Under the pieces are notes generated by a model. That model was given only the letters and a program-made list of their open reading frames with translations, did not search any database and had not been told where the DNA came from. DNA of 64,000 nt from CAZWZG01 sp964638245 (GTDB lineage Bacteria > Pseudomonadota > Alphaproteobacteria > Rhodobacterales > Rhodobacteraceae). Of this stretch, positions 24,625 through 33,090 are shown piece by piece (the first letter of the stretch is position 1; every line of letters starts with the position of its first letter). The position numbers and the translations under genes were made by a program. The DNA lies in assembly GCA_964638245.1 (NCBI GenBank), contig CAZWZG010000003.1, positions 1-64,000 of the forward strand, in the 5' to 3' direction.

Positions 24625-25794
24625 TTACTCCCAATTATCCGAAAATCCCTTGGGAACGCGCAGGATGTCTTTGGTGACCTCCTCGATCTTGCGATGGCCG
24701 CAAAAAGCCATCGAGGTGTCGAGCTCTTTGTGGATGATCTCCAGCGCTTTAGTGACGCCCGCCTGCCCCATAGCTCCCAGACCATAGACATAGGACCGGC
24801 CCAGCCAGACACCTTTCGCGCCCAGCGCGATGGCCTTCAGCGCGTCCTGTCCCGAGCGGATGCCGCTATCCATGTGGATTTCGACGTTATCGCCCACGGC
24901 CTCAACGATCTCGGGCAACACCCGGATCGAGGGCAGCGCTCCGTCCAACTGCCGTCCGCCGTGGTTGGACACTACGATGGCATCAGCCCCTACTTCGGCT
25001 GCGGCGCGGGCGTCTTCGGCTTCCATCACGCCCTTGAGGATGACCTTGCCGCCCCACCATTCCTTGAATTGAGCGATACGGTCCCAGTTCAGGGACGGAT
25101 CAAACGCTTCACCGATCCAAGACGAAAGGGATCGCGGATCGCTGACACCCTTGGCGTGCCCGACGATATTGCCAAAGCCCCGGCGCGGGGTTTGCAGCAT
25201 CTCAAGGCCCCAGGGCACCTTGGTCATAAGGTTGGCAATGGATTTCGGCGTCAGTTTGGGCGGGGCCGACAACCCGTTCTTGATGTCGCGGTGGCGCTGG
25301 CCGAGCACCTGCAGGTCCACAGTGATCACGATGGCCGAGCAATTCGCGTTGTGCGCCCTCTCGAACAGCCGTTTCATGAAGTCGTCGTCTTTGAGCGTAT
25401 AGACCTGAAACCAGAATGGCTTTTCGGTGCGCTTGGCGACATCCTCGATGGAACAGATCGACATGGTCGACAGCGTGAAGGGCACGCCAAACTTCTCGGC
25501 TGCGCGGGCGGCCTTGATCTCTCCATCTGCGTTCATCATGCCAAGCATGCCGATGGGCGCCAGCACGGTGGGCATGGCAACATCCTGACCAATCAGTTGG
25601 GTCGCGGTCGAGCGGTTGGCCATGTCCACGGCGATACGCTGCTTGAGGTAAATGTCCTCAAACGCCGACGTGTTCTCGCGAAAGGTTTGCTGAGACCAGC
25701 TTCCTGTCTCGGCATACTCATAGAACATCTTTGGCGTTCGGCGTTTGTAGCGCCGCTTTAGGTCCGCAATTTCGGTGATGGGTTCGTTGAACAT
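24625..25794 (-). CDS. lldD: FMN-dependent alpha-hydroxy-acid dehydrogenase (L-lactate dehydrogenase-like)
   Basis: Oxidises an L-2-hydroxy acid, probably L-lactate to pyruvate, passing electrons to the quinone pool. It has 389 residues with the family features MPTVLAPIGMLGMMNADGEIKAARAAEKFGVPFTLST, FWFQVY, IVITVD, the substrate/FMN lysine in GKVILKGVM and the catalytic His278 in VVSNHGGRQLDG. The segment around residues 170-235 is the membrane-association loop region of LldD-type enzymes. Other 2-hydroxyacids such as mandelate or glycolate cannot be excluded. It stands alone, with a VOC protein gene upstream on the same strand. Confidence 0.88.
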   Translation of the reverse strand: MFNEPITEIADLKRRYKRRTPKMFYEYAETGSWSQQTFRENTSAFEDIYLKQRIAVDMANRSTATQLIGQDVAMPTVLAPIGMLGMMNADGEIKAARAAEKFGVPFTLSTMSICSIEDVAKRTEKPFWFQVYTLKDDDFMKRLFERAHNANCSAIVITVDLQVLGQRHRDIKNGLSAPPKLTPKSIANLMTKVPWGLEMLQTPRRGFGNIVGHAKGVSDPRSLSSWIGEAFDPSLNWDRIAQFKEWWGGKVILKGVMEAEDARAAAEVGADAIVVSNHGGRQLDGALPSIRVLPEIVEAVGDNVEIHMDSGIRSGQDALKAIALGAKGVWLGRSYVYGLGAMGQAGVTKALEIIHKELDTSMAFCGHRKIEEVTKDILRVPKGFSDNWE

Positions 25795-25841
25795 GACACG
25801 CCCTTTCGTTGCTCAAGGCATGGCAAAGGGTGCGCCTGTAA

Positions 25842-26252
25842 TCAACCGGGCATCTCGGATGTGCCGACCATCCAGTGGGTGCCGAACTTGTCCGTACACG
25901 TGCCAAACCCCGCACTCCAGAACGTCGGTTCCCACGCCATGGTCACTTCGCCACCCGCCGACAACTTGTCGAAGATGGCTTTGCCTTCGGCGGCCGTGGG
26001 CAAGTCAAGTTGCACACCACACCCGGCCATCTTGGCGCTTTCGCCAAAGATGTTGTCGGACGCCATCAACATGCCTTCCCCAATGTTCAGACTGCCATGC
26101 ATGACCCAGTCCTTCTTGTCGTCGGGCACCGGGAAGTCTTCGGGCATGCCGGAGGCCTCCATGATTTCGGGCTCGGCGCCAAACAGCGCGCCGTAAAAGG
26201 CCAATGCCTCCCGGCAGTTTCCGTTGAAAAAGAGATATGGGGTTGGGTTCAT
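25842..26252 (-). CDS. VOC-family (PhnB-like) protein
   Basis: 136 residues of the glyoxalase/VOC fold in the PhnB-like branch: MNPTPYLFFNGNCREALAFYGALFGAEPEI at the start, GEGMLMASDN in the middle, and AAEGKAIFDKLSAGGEVTMAWEPTFWSAGFGTCTDKFGTHWMV at the end, the usual closing motif. Members are often annotated as 3-demethylubiquinone methyltransferase-like, but that activity is not implied. The function is unknown. Confidence 0.88.
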   Translation of the reverse strand: MNPTPYLFFNGNCREALAFYGALFGAEPEIMEASGMPEDFPVPDDKKDWVMHGSLNIGEGMLMASDNIFGESAKMAGCGVQLDLPTAAEGKAIFDKLSAGGEVTMAWEPTFWSAGFGTCTDKFGTHWMVGTSEMPG

Positions 26253-26348
26253 CGCAGCAGCCTCCCTGAAATGCGCCGACAGTGTAGCACGGGTTGCGCC
26301 TCTGCCCTAGCGCGCATAGAGAAGCGCGGTCGCGAAAGGAGAGACGTC

Positions 26349-27446
26349 ATGGGCTTTAAAACCGGGATCGTGGGGCTGCCGAATGTGGGCAAATCGACCC
26401 TGTTCAACGCGCTGACCAAGACGGCCGCGGCGCAGGCCGCGAACTTTCCTTTCTGCACGATCGAGCCCAACGTGGGCGAGGTTTCGGTCCCCGATCCGCG
26501 ACTGGGCAAGCTGGCCGAGATTGCCAAGTCGGCGAACGTCATCCCGGCGCGGATGACCTTTGTGGATATCGCAGGTCTGGTCAAAGGCGCCTCCAAGGGC
26601 GAAGGGCTGGGAAATCAGTTTCTGGCCAACATCCGCGAAGTCGACGCGATTGCCCATGTGGTGCGTTGTTTTGAAGACGGCGATGTCACCCATGTCGAAG
26701 GCCGCGTGAACCCGGTCGAGGACGCCGACACGATCGAGACCGAGCTAATGCTGGCCGATCTGGAAAGCATCGAAAAACGCCTCCAGAACATCGTCCGCAA
26801 AGTGCGTGGCGGCGACAAGGAGGCCGTTCTGCAAGAACGCTTGCTTAAAGAAGCGCAGTCCGTGCTCGAGGACGGCAAACCGGCCCGGACGCTGGATGTG
26901 GCCGCCGAGGACATGTCAGCCTTTCAACAGCTTCAGCTTTTGACCTCCAAGCCGGTTCTTTACGTCTGCAATGTGGGCGAAGATGAGGCTGCGGATGGGA
27001 ATGAGCACTCCGCCGCCGTTGCGAAAATGGCCGAAGAACAGGGCGCCGCGCATGTCGTGATTTCCGCCCGGATCGAGGAAGAAATCAGCCAGTTGGACGA
27101 AGAAGAAGCCGAGATCTTCCTTGAAGAAATGGGCCTGACCGAAGCTGGCCTCAGTCGGATGATCCGTGCGGGGTACGAGTTGCTCGGTTTGCAGACTTAC
27201 TTCACCGCGGGCCCCAAAGAAGCCCGCGCATGGACGATCCGCAAAGGGTCACTGGCCCCCCAGGCGGCGGGTGTGATCCACGGGGATTTCGAAAAGGGTT
27301 TCATTCGTGCTGAAACGATTGGCTACGACGATTACGTCACGCTGGGCGGCGAGCAACCGGCCAAGGAGGCCGGAAAGATGCGCGCCGAAGGCAAGGCATA
27401 TGAGGTCAAAGACGGCGACGTCCTCCACTTCCTCTTCAATAATTGA
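26349..27446 (+). CDS. ychF: Redox-regulated/ribosome-associated ATPase YchF (Obg family)
   Basis: 365-residue TRAFAC-class P-loop protein that preferentially hydrolyses ATP and associates with ribosomes. G1 is GLPNVGKST near residue 8, switch/G3 is DIAGLVKGASKGEGLGN, a coiled-coil arm lies around 130-190, then LYVCNVGEDEA (NxxE-like specificity region), and the C-terminal TGS domain ends in GDVLHFLFNN, the universal YchF ending. A longer upstream frame runs antisense through the VOC gene and is ruled out by the conserved start MGFKTGIVGLPNVGKST. Confidence 0.96.
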   Translation: MGFKTGIVGLPNVGKSTLFNALTKTAAAQAANFPFCTIEPNVGEVSVPDPRLGKLAEIAKSANVIPARMTFVDIAGLVKGASKGEGLGNQFLANIREVDAIAHVVRCFEDGDVTHVEGRVNPVEDADTIETELMLADLESIEKRLQNIVRKVRGGDKEAVLQERLLKEAQSVLEDGKPARTLDVAAEDMSAFQQLQLLTSKPVLYVCNVGEDEAADGNEHSAAVAKMAEEQGAAHVVISARIEEEISQLDEEEAEIFLEEMGLTEAGLSRMIRAGYELLGLQTYFTAGPKEARAWTIRKGSLAPQAAGVIHGDFEKGFIRAETIGYDDYVTLGGEQPAKEAGKMRAEGKAYEVKDGDVLHFLFNN

Positions 27447-27528
27447 TCAGACGCTTCCCCTGACTTGACAGTCGCCCCTGCCACGGCAGGATAGGAGCGC
27501 GGTCTGCATTGTATTGGGGGGCATTCGC

Positions 27529-29346
27529 GTGAAATTTCAGACGGTTGGATTTTGTTTTGCGGCTTTTCTTGGAGCCGGGGCCGTTTGGGCCGATGACATC
27601 ACGCTTGAAGAAGGCGATCTGACACTCGCTGCGCCGTCCGCGATCAATTGCGACGTACCGCCTGAGTTTACGCTGAGCGGCCCTGCGCTTGAGGCATTGG
27701 CCGGGGATCGGGCAGCCGTGAACACGCTGACGTCGACCATGGCCGGTGGCCTGACACAAGCCTGCAGCGACATAGCAGCACTGATGGTGCGCGGCAGCGA
27801 TCGCGGTGTATCATTTTCGTTCGAGATCACGCGCGACGGTGGATGGACGATTGACGGGACAGCCCCGGTTGAGGTGGCCGCTGCACCCGAGCCAGCACCT
27901 GAACCCGCGCCTGTTCCAACTCCCGCGCCAGAACCCGGACCCGAACCAGAACCCGCAATCGCGGAGCCCGTGATCGAGCCGGGCCTCGACCTTCAGACGT
28001 TTGCCTCGATCTTTGGACCGTTGCCCACGTTTGAGGGCCATGTCCTGCTAGAGCGCAACGATACCTGGGCGCGCGTTCTGGCGGCGCGTACCTATGCCGA
28101 AAACCCTGGCATCCTCAGCAATGATCTGGACGCCCTGGACGTCGCCAAAATGCTGATGACCCCGGCGGAGTATCAGCAATTCATGGGCGCAAATGCCTCG
28201 CTCAACCCGCAACAGATCTCGGTCTTTGACCGGCGTGATCTGGCGAACCGCGTGCGCACGCAATTGAAACCTGGCCTTGATCAGCGCCGTCAAACCGGGC
28301 CGATCAAGGTCTACAACATCGCGCAGATCCGGCTGGGAGAGTATGATTTCAACACGTCCAGCTTTCCCATGGACACGCGCGCGCTGCGAAACCACCAGCG
28401 ACCGCAATGGCGTACAGCTGCCATTCAAGGAGCGTTTGACAAATTCGCTTTGCCGACCCGCCTGAACGCCAATGTCGATCAGGCGCGGCAGCTGGATGCT
28501 TACCTTCGAAGCCGCAATGACAACCGGCTCTGGATGGCGATATTTGCCGAGATCGATCCGGTTATGCCTCAGAGTTTGAACCAGAATATCGGCTATCAGC
28601 GCCCGGATGGGCAGTTGTCCCGCGTGGCCCTTTATGCCGATCAGGGGCTAACGCAGATTGTCTACGACTTCACGGCGGATTTGGCGGAAGAACAGGCGCG
28701 GATCAACGATGCGTTCGCGATCCTGAACGAACCTGTGGCCAGCGGTGAGGACTTCATCCGCGCCATAGGTGGCCTTTTGGACAGCGACGCGCCTGCCAAT
28801 GCACTGGCCGAAGCCTTCGCACTTGGCCCGAACTATGGTCAAGGCCCGACGGATATCGGTGAGCGGCGGGAGTTGGCGCTGTCGGCGATTGGGCGCAAGC
28901 AGGGCGATACGACGCTGACCTTTGGCGGACAGGTTCGGTTCGGAAACTATGATCCGGTACGAAAAGTGCTCCCAATTCAGCAGCTTCGCCCGCAGCATCA
29001 GCAGATGGTGTCCCTGCCCAATGTCGGCTTCGGGGTGCGCAACACGTTCGTGCCCAACCTAACCGAAATCGCGGTCGAACCTGATGTGGCCGCGGCCATC
29101 CTTGCGGCGGGCGGGCAGTCCTACATGGAGATGAGGCTGGATGCCGAGATGGTGCAGGGCAGCTATCAGACGCCCAACAACGAATACATGGAGGTCCAAA
29201 CGACCTTCCGCCCCGCGCGGCTGACAGTGTTTGGGGGACAGCAGGGTGGGTTGCCGGCGGATCGCCGGCTGCTGGCCTCCGTCAAGATCGAGGCGACGGC
29301 GCCCGCGGTGCCTTCGCTGATCGAGGGACTTCTGATCCAGGATTGA
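27529..29346 (+). CDS. Hypothetical secreted protein with Pro-Glu linker
   Basis: 605 residues. I chose the GTG start because it yields a clean signal peptide (KFQTVGFCFAAFLGAGAVWA) behind a G-rich ribosome binding site. After a small N-terminal domain (about 20-105) comes a proline-rich linker of P-E-P-A type repeats (about 110-150). A large C-terminal region (about 155-605) contains LLERNDTWARVLAARTYAENPGIL, QIRLGEYDFNTSSFPM, and pairs of similar beta-rich stretches (RLGEYDFN.. and RFGNYDPVRKVLP). I do not recognise a family. It is likely periplasmic or on the cell surface. Confidence 0.75.
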   Translation: MKFQTVGFCFAAFLGAGAVWADDITLEEGDLTLAAPSAINCDVPPEFTLSGPALEALAGDRAAVNTLTSTMAGGLTQACSDIAALMVRGSDRGVSFSFEITRDGGWTIDGTAPVEVAAAPEPAPEPAPVPTPAPEPGPEPEPAIAEPVIEPGLDLQTFASIFGPLPTFEGHVLLERNDTWARVLAARTYAENPGILSNDLDALDVAKMLMTPAEYQQFMGANASLNPQQISVFDRRDLANRVRTQLKPGLDQRRQTGPIKVYNIAQIRLGEYDFNTSSFPMDTRALRNHQRPQWRTAAIQGAFDKFALPTRLNANVDQARQLDAYLRSRNDNRLWMAIFAEIDPVMPQSLNQNIGYQRPDGQLSRVALYADQGLTQIVYDFTADLAEEQARINDAFAILNEPVASGEDFIRAIGGLLDSDAPANALAEAFALGPNYGQGPTDIGERRELALSAIGRKQGDTTLTFGGQVRFGNYDPVRKVLPIQQLRPQHQQMVSLPNVGFGVRNTFVPNLTEIAVEPDVAAAILAAGGQSYMEMRLDAEMVQGSYQTPNNEYMEVQTTFRPARLTVFGGQQGGLPADRRLLASVKIEATAPAVPSLIEGLLIQD

Positions 29347-29618
29347 GTGCACTGCCGGGTGGTGCGGGCGTACCGGTGACACTTACTGTGCGAGAGCCTA
29401 GCTGAACTGGTGTTCGCTGAGACTTAGCGCGATCTACTGTTCGTCGGAAATGCCGATGGCATGCGAAATGCGTCCTGTCCGAGCACAAGGGTTGCGTTCA
29501 CGGGGATCTGGACGGCGCAATCGATCAAGTCAGTCGTTGAGTTGATGACTCTTTAGGCTTTTGCATCCAGCGGGCTTTCCCCTTGCCGTGCCCTCCGCGC
29601 TTCGTTAGACCCGCCCGT

Positions 29619-29708
29619 GGAGACGTGGCCGAGTGGTCGAAGGCGCTCCCCTGCTAAGGGAGTAGGCCCGGAAGGGTCTCGAGGGTTCGAATCCCTTCGT
29701 CTCCGCCA
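29619..29708 (+). tRNA. tRNA-Ser (anticodon GCT)
   Basis: A 90-base class II tRNA: acceptor GGAGACG / CGTCTCC, discriminator G, encoded CCA. The D arm is followed by an anticodon stem CTCCC / GGGAG with loop CTGCTAA, giving anticodon GCT. A long variable arm (TAGGCCCGGAAGGGTCTC) and a T arm GAGGG-TTCGAAT-CCCTT complete it. The long variable arm and G73 are serine identity features. The 271 bases upstream contain no gene that I can support. Confidence 0.97.
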
Positions 29709-30152
29709 CAGAATTTTTATTAGTGGTTGTTTTTAAAGGAAAAATTTGGAAGGCATGCAACGCTATGCCCACACTCTTTACCACGCCAAGACTTTGCTCT
29801 ACCGATCCTGAATAGGAACCAATGTCTCGTTCGCTGAGACGAACGAGAGAGCGTAAACGCAGAGATTCGCGGCTTCCACAGGCTGCGAATACAAAGCCTC
29901 GGAGGCATTGGCGTCGCGTGCGAACGTCCGCTGTTCGGACAGAGCGGATCTTCAAGCCAATTGAGCTCCTACTTTCGGTAGGCAGTCCATTGGACCGCGA
30001 GGACATCAATCGTTGCGCTTCAAGTCCAGCCAACTGAGCGAGGAGCGAAGAAGCCAAAGAACAGCGGCCGTTCTGCGAGGTTGAAGATCGACGTGTTTGC
30101 AATTGCATTGAGCAGCCGCTTAGTCCCGCGGGAAAGTCAAGGATGGCGTCGC
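29709..30152. other. Gene-poor region after tRNA-Ser
   Basis: About 440 bases with no supportable gene. It begins with an unusually A/T-rich stretch (about 29710-29760), then holds a perfect 9-base inverted repeat TCTCGTTCG / CGAACGAGA with a 6-base loop at 29825-29848. Sequence after a tRNA that departs in composition can be the trace of an integration event, but I found no integrase and no copy of the tRNA 3' end here. Confidence 0.45.
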
Positions 30153-30208
30153 TTAGACAAAGCCTTCCTCGTGAACGGATGCCAGGGTGAAACCGAACGA
30201 AAGAATAT

Positions 30209-30814
30209 CTAGGATCGCCAGGTCCCCCGGCATCCACGCCAGAAAGTCGTGAGTTGGGAAGACGACGAGGGCGGGAGGCGCTTCATTGTTCTATAAAGCG
30301 CCCCCAAAAGAACTAAGAGCCAACCCGTGGTGGGCATCAGATGACGATAGTCGTCAAAACCCTGACGCGTGGCACTGTATACGGACTTTGGTTGCTCGGA
30401 CATTCCAGCAATAGCCGTGAACATGATCTGATCGTTGCCGGCGATCTCAACATAGGCGACGCCCGTTTCGGCCATCTCCTCGATCAACTGGGTCAGCGTG
30501 CGACATCGGACGGTTTCGATTTCAAAGCCGGGCGGAGTCCGACCGATCACCCAAACGCCTTCAAGCATTGCGAGCGCATCGGCCGAGGTCCCATCCACGA
30601 TCATGCGCAAAGCCAGCTCATCAGGACCCACCGAAGCCACGGTGGCTTCGATAGCATCCGCGCAAGATGCCTTCACACCACCTTCCATGCCTAGTGCAAA
30701 CTGGCGTTCCCGATCCCGCAGGCTTTCGGATGCGGCATCCGACAGAGCGTCACCAACAGCTCGGGAATCCCAACGGTACCAGGGAACCTCCAGCAAAAAA
30801 CTGGCATTAGCCAT
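30209..30814 (-). CDS. Hypothetical protein, possibly frameshifted near its C-terminus
   Basis: About 201 residues from the ATG giving MANASFLLEVPWYRWDSRAVGDAL. The body (DAIEATVASVGPDELALRMIVDGTSADALAMLEGVWVIGR, LTQLIEEMAETGVAYVEIAGND) has normal codon use and looks like a real alpha/beta protein, but I do not recognise the family. After LMPTTGWLLVLLGAL the frame turns into a low-quality Ser/Arg/Trp tail. A different frame from about 30284 down to 30153 encodes a much more protein-like sequence (APPALVVFPTHDFLAWMPGD). A frameshift around 30284-30300 is therefore possible; if so, the gene is broken or mis-sequenced and would run to 30153. Confidence 0.55.
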   Translation of the reverse strand: MANASFLLEVPWYRWDSRAVGDALSDAASESLRDRERQFALGMEGGVKASCADAIEATVASVGPDELALRMIVDGTSADALAMLEGVWVIGRTPPGFEIETVRCRTLTQLIEEMAETGVAYVEIAGNDQIMFTAIAGMSEQPKSVYSATRQGFDDYRHLMPTTGWLLVLLGALYRTMKRLPPSSSSQLTTFWRGCRGTWRS

Positions 30815-30885
30815 CGCCTGCCTCACCTGCAAGCATAGAAATACTGGACCCAAATCTGAAAAAGTATGAACAGCTGCTCTGTCCC

Positions 30886-30897
30886 GACCGATCGGTC
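30886..30897. promoter_or_regulatory. Perfect 12-bp palindrome GACCGATCGGTC
   Basis: A gapless palindrome in the 118 bases between the enolase-superfamily gene and the hypothetical gene, both on the minus strand, about 72 bases upstream of the latter's start. Gapless GACCG/CGGTC dyads resemble TetR-family operators. No TetR gene is nearby, so the assignment is tentative. Confidence 0.35.
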
Positions 30898-30932
30898 ACG
30901 CTTATTGCGGCAACCCTTGAGCCCCGCTTTCT

Positions 30933-32015
30933 TCAATCACAGAGGCATGACTTCAAACCTACTTCGTCCGGTATCAGACCTAAGCCAACAACATCTGGAG
31001 CAGCAATCATGCCATCCGAGACGACTGTAAGGTCAGCCATAAAAAGGCGCGCGATCCGGGCCTGGGCGCGGTGAAGTTCGACCGCACCATGGTCGAGCGC
31101 TCCACAAATCCAATGCAGGTTCAGCACGTCCCAGCCCCCGGCCATTGAAATCGACGCACCATTGGCAGCTGCCTTTCGCGCGACTTTGATGGCCGCTTGG
31201 AAACCACCTAGGAAAACAGCGTTGGGCTGGATAACAGACACACCAGCATCCTGAAGCGCCTCGAAACGCTCGGCGCTTTGCTCCATCTGCCCCGCTCCGA
31301 GCGGGATGCCCTCTTTTGCAAGCCGCGCCAGCGCAGCGGTGTCATTGGCGATCACGGGTTCTTCGAGCCACGTCAGGTTCAAGTCCTGTGCGCCCTCGAC
31401 AAATCGAAGTGCCGTATCAAGCTCCATCTTGCAATTTGCATCCGCAATGAGGTCTGCCGTCGGCCCGATGGCGCGGCGCACCGCGTAAAGGCGCGTCAGA
31501 TCCTCCTGAACGCTTCGCCCCTTGGCGGCAATCAGAACCTTCACGCCGGCAGCGCCGGAGGCGACTTCGCGGGCGCACGTATCGGCCAACGCGTGCTCCT
31601 CCAATTCAGGGAAACCGCACGTCACATGAACTGGGGCCGCCGACCTTTTTCCGCCCAGAAACTCTGCAACGCTTTGGCCCGCACGCTGCGCAGCGATGTC
31701 GGTGAGCGCGATATCCAGCGCAGACAGCGCTGACACCACGACGCCCCCCATGCGTCTCGGGTTGTACTTCGCAGCAAGGGCGGCGATGGGGTCTATCGTA
31801 CCGCTTTTCAGAACCTCGGACACCGCACGGTTCAGAAAATGCGCGACTTCTGGCGCAAGGAAACGGCCCGTGAACCCGTTGCCTTCCACACCGCCCGGAT
31901 CGCGAAGTCGCAATCGAACAAAGGTGAAACTGTCAGGCCCCGAATACGGCGCGGGATCGCCTTCGCTTGGGCCCGGGGCGTGGACCGTCGCTGCAACCTG
32001 CCAGGAATCACTCAT
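30933..32015 (-). CDS. Enolase-superfamily protein (mandelate racemase/muconate lactonizing type), divergent
   Basis: 360 residues from the ATG giving MSDSWQVAAT, which overlaps the upstream permease gene by 8 bases. It has the N-terminal capping domain and a C-terminal barrel: GVKVLIAAKG, LIADANCKM (metal ligand Asp192), WLEEPVIAND (Glu218/219), GIPLGAGQMEQ and VIQPNAVFLGGFQAAIKVARKA. Deviations: the KxK acid/base pair on strand 2 is only K159-V-L, the third metal ligand position is Gln243 rather than Glu, and the His usually found at the end of strand 7 is absent (SMAGGW). The reaction is therefore uncertain: lyase or dehydratase on a carboxylate is the family expectation. It is the last gene of the SDR-permease operon. 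Confidence 0.82.
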   Translation of the reverse strand: MSDSWQVAATVHAPGPSEGDPAPYSGPDSFTFVRLRLRDPGGVEGNGFTGRFLAPEVAHFLNRAVSEVLKSGTIDPIAALAAKYNPRRMGGVVVSALSALDIALTDIAAQRAGQSVAEFLGGKRSAAPVHVTCGFPELEEHALADTCAREVASGAAGVKVLIAAKGRSVQEDLTRLYAVRRAIGPTADLIADANCKMELDTALRFVEGAQDLNLTWLEEPVIANDTAALARLAKEGIPLGAGQMEQSAERFEALQDAGVSVIQPNAVFLGGFQAAIKVARKAAANGASISMAGGWDVLNLHWICGALDHGAVELHRAQARIARLFMADLTVVSDGMIAAPDVVGLGLIPDEVGLKSCLCD

Positions 32016-33063
32016 CGGATTTACCTTCCTTCTTGCTGAAGCCAAGCACGCGCGCGGCAATGGGCGAACAGGTCAGGATAAAAAATACCCGGGCAACATG
32101 GTGGAGCACCACGAAACCGAGATCTGCACCAATGATGATGGCAAGGATCGCCATTTCGGCCTGGCCTGCCGGGGCAAAGGCGAGAAAACCGTCGATCGCT
32201 GGCGCGAGCCCTGTGAGGATCACGACCTCGGCAAACACGAATGCAACCGCAGCAACGATCACGACGTATATCAGGCCCGCGGTGACATCCTTTCGCAGCT
32301 CGGTCAGCGTGACACCGACATATCCCGCACCCAGCCCCATGCCGATAAAGAATTGCGCGGCAAGGATTGCTTCCGCCGGAGGCCGCGAATGGATCACTCC
32401 GCCAAGGGAAAGTGCAGCGGCAAAGACCATAGGGCCTATGATTGCCGCGCCGAACACGCCAAGACTTTTGAACACTTGCCAGCCGATCAAGGCGGCGGCG
32501 GCCATGATCACCATCTCATACCAAGGAAGCGTGGCGGCGGGCGCTCCAATCGGGTTGTCCAGGTCAGCACCAAATCCCACGACCATGATCAAAGGGACGG
32601 TCAACACGATCACAAGCAGCCGCGTGGCGTGAATGAGAGTCAGTGTGCGCACTTTCGCACCCGATTCCTCGCCAAACGCCGTCATTTCCTGCAGACCACC
32701 GGGCATGGCAGCATAAAACGCGGTCGGTTTGTCGAGGCCATAGACTCGCCTGAAGAACGGCACGCCTATCGCTGCCACGGTGATCACGTAAAGGGGCACC
32801 ATCGCCAACGACAGGGTCATCTGTGGGAGGCGCGCGATCAATTCGGGCGTGATCGACGCGCCGATCGCCACGCCAAGGATCGTCCGCATCAGCACGCCGA
32901 TCTTGCCGGGCCCGACCACCGGCGCCCCTGCAAGCGCCGCGATAAGGCAGGCGATCAAGGGACCAAACAAAAACGGAAGCGGCAAACCGGCCAAGAGAAA
33001 TAGGCCCGTGCCGACAAGACCCATGGCGATGGTGGCAAGACTGCGGGGCAGCGTGGTGCTCAC
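32008..33063 (-). CDS. AbrB-family membrane protein (putative transporter)
   Basis: 351-residue integral membrane protein with about nine to ten helices and two related halves, each with a GPLI/GPMV-type motif (FLFGPLIACLIAALAG; AAIIGPMVFAAALSL). AMPGGLQEMTAFGEESGAKVRTLTLIHATRLLVIV is the signature of AbrB (Pfam) permeases. These are often annotated as ammonia monooxygenase-related for historical reasons; no oxygenase role is implied. Context between SDR and enolase-superfamily genes suggests transport of the catabolic substrate or product. Confidence 0.87.
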   Translation of the reverse strand: MSTTLPRSLATIAMGLVGTGLFLLAGLPLPFLFGPLIACLIAALAGAPVVGPGKIGVLMRTILGVAIGASITPELIARLPQMTLSLAMVPLYVITVAAIGVPFFRRVYGLDKPTAFYAAMPGGLQEMTAFGEESGAKVRTLTLIHATRLLVIVLTVPLIMVVGFGADLDNPIGAPAATLPWYEMVIMAAAALIGWQVFKSLGVFGAAIIGPMVFAAALSLGGVIHSRPPAEAILAAQFFIGMGLGAGYVGVTLTELRKDVTAGLIYVVIVAAVAFVFAEVVILTGLAPAIDGFLAFAPAGQAEMAILAIIIGADLGFVVLHHVARVFFILTCSPIAARVLGFSKKEGKSDE

Positions 33064-33090
33064 ATCGGGCCTTTCCCTGTAGAGATGCGG

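Noticed and set aside
29605..30237. 210-residue open frame on the minus strand
   Set aside because: It runs antisense through tRNA-Ser; its KGFEPSRPFRAYSLSRGAPSTT-like end is the translation of the tRNA complement, a known false call.
31696..33003. 435-residue His/Arg-rich open frame on the plus strand
   Set aside because: Antisense shadow of the AbrB-type permease; composition (H, R, D, G) is typical of a reversed membrane protein frame.
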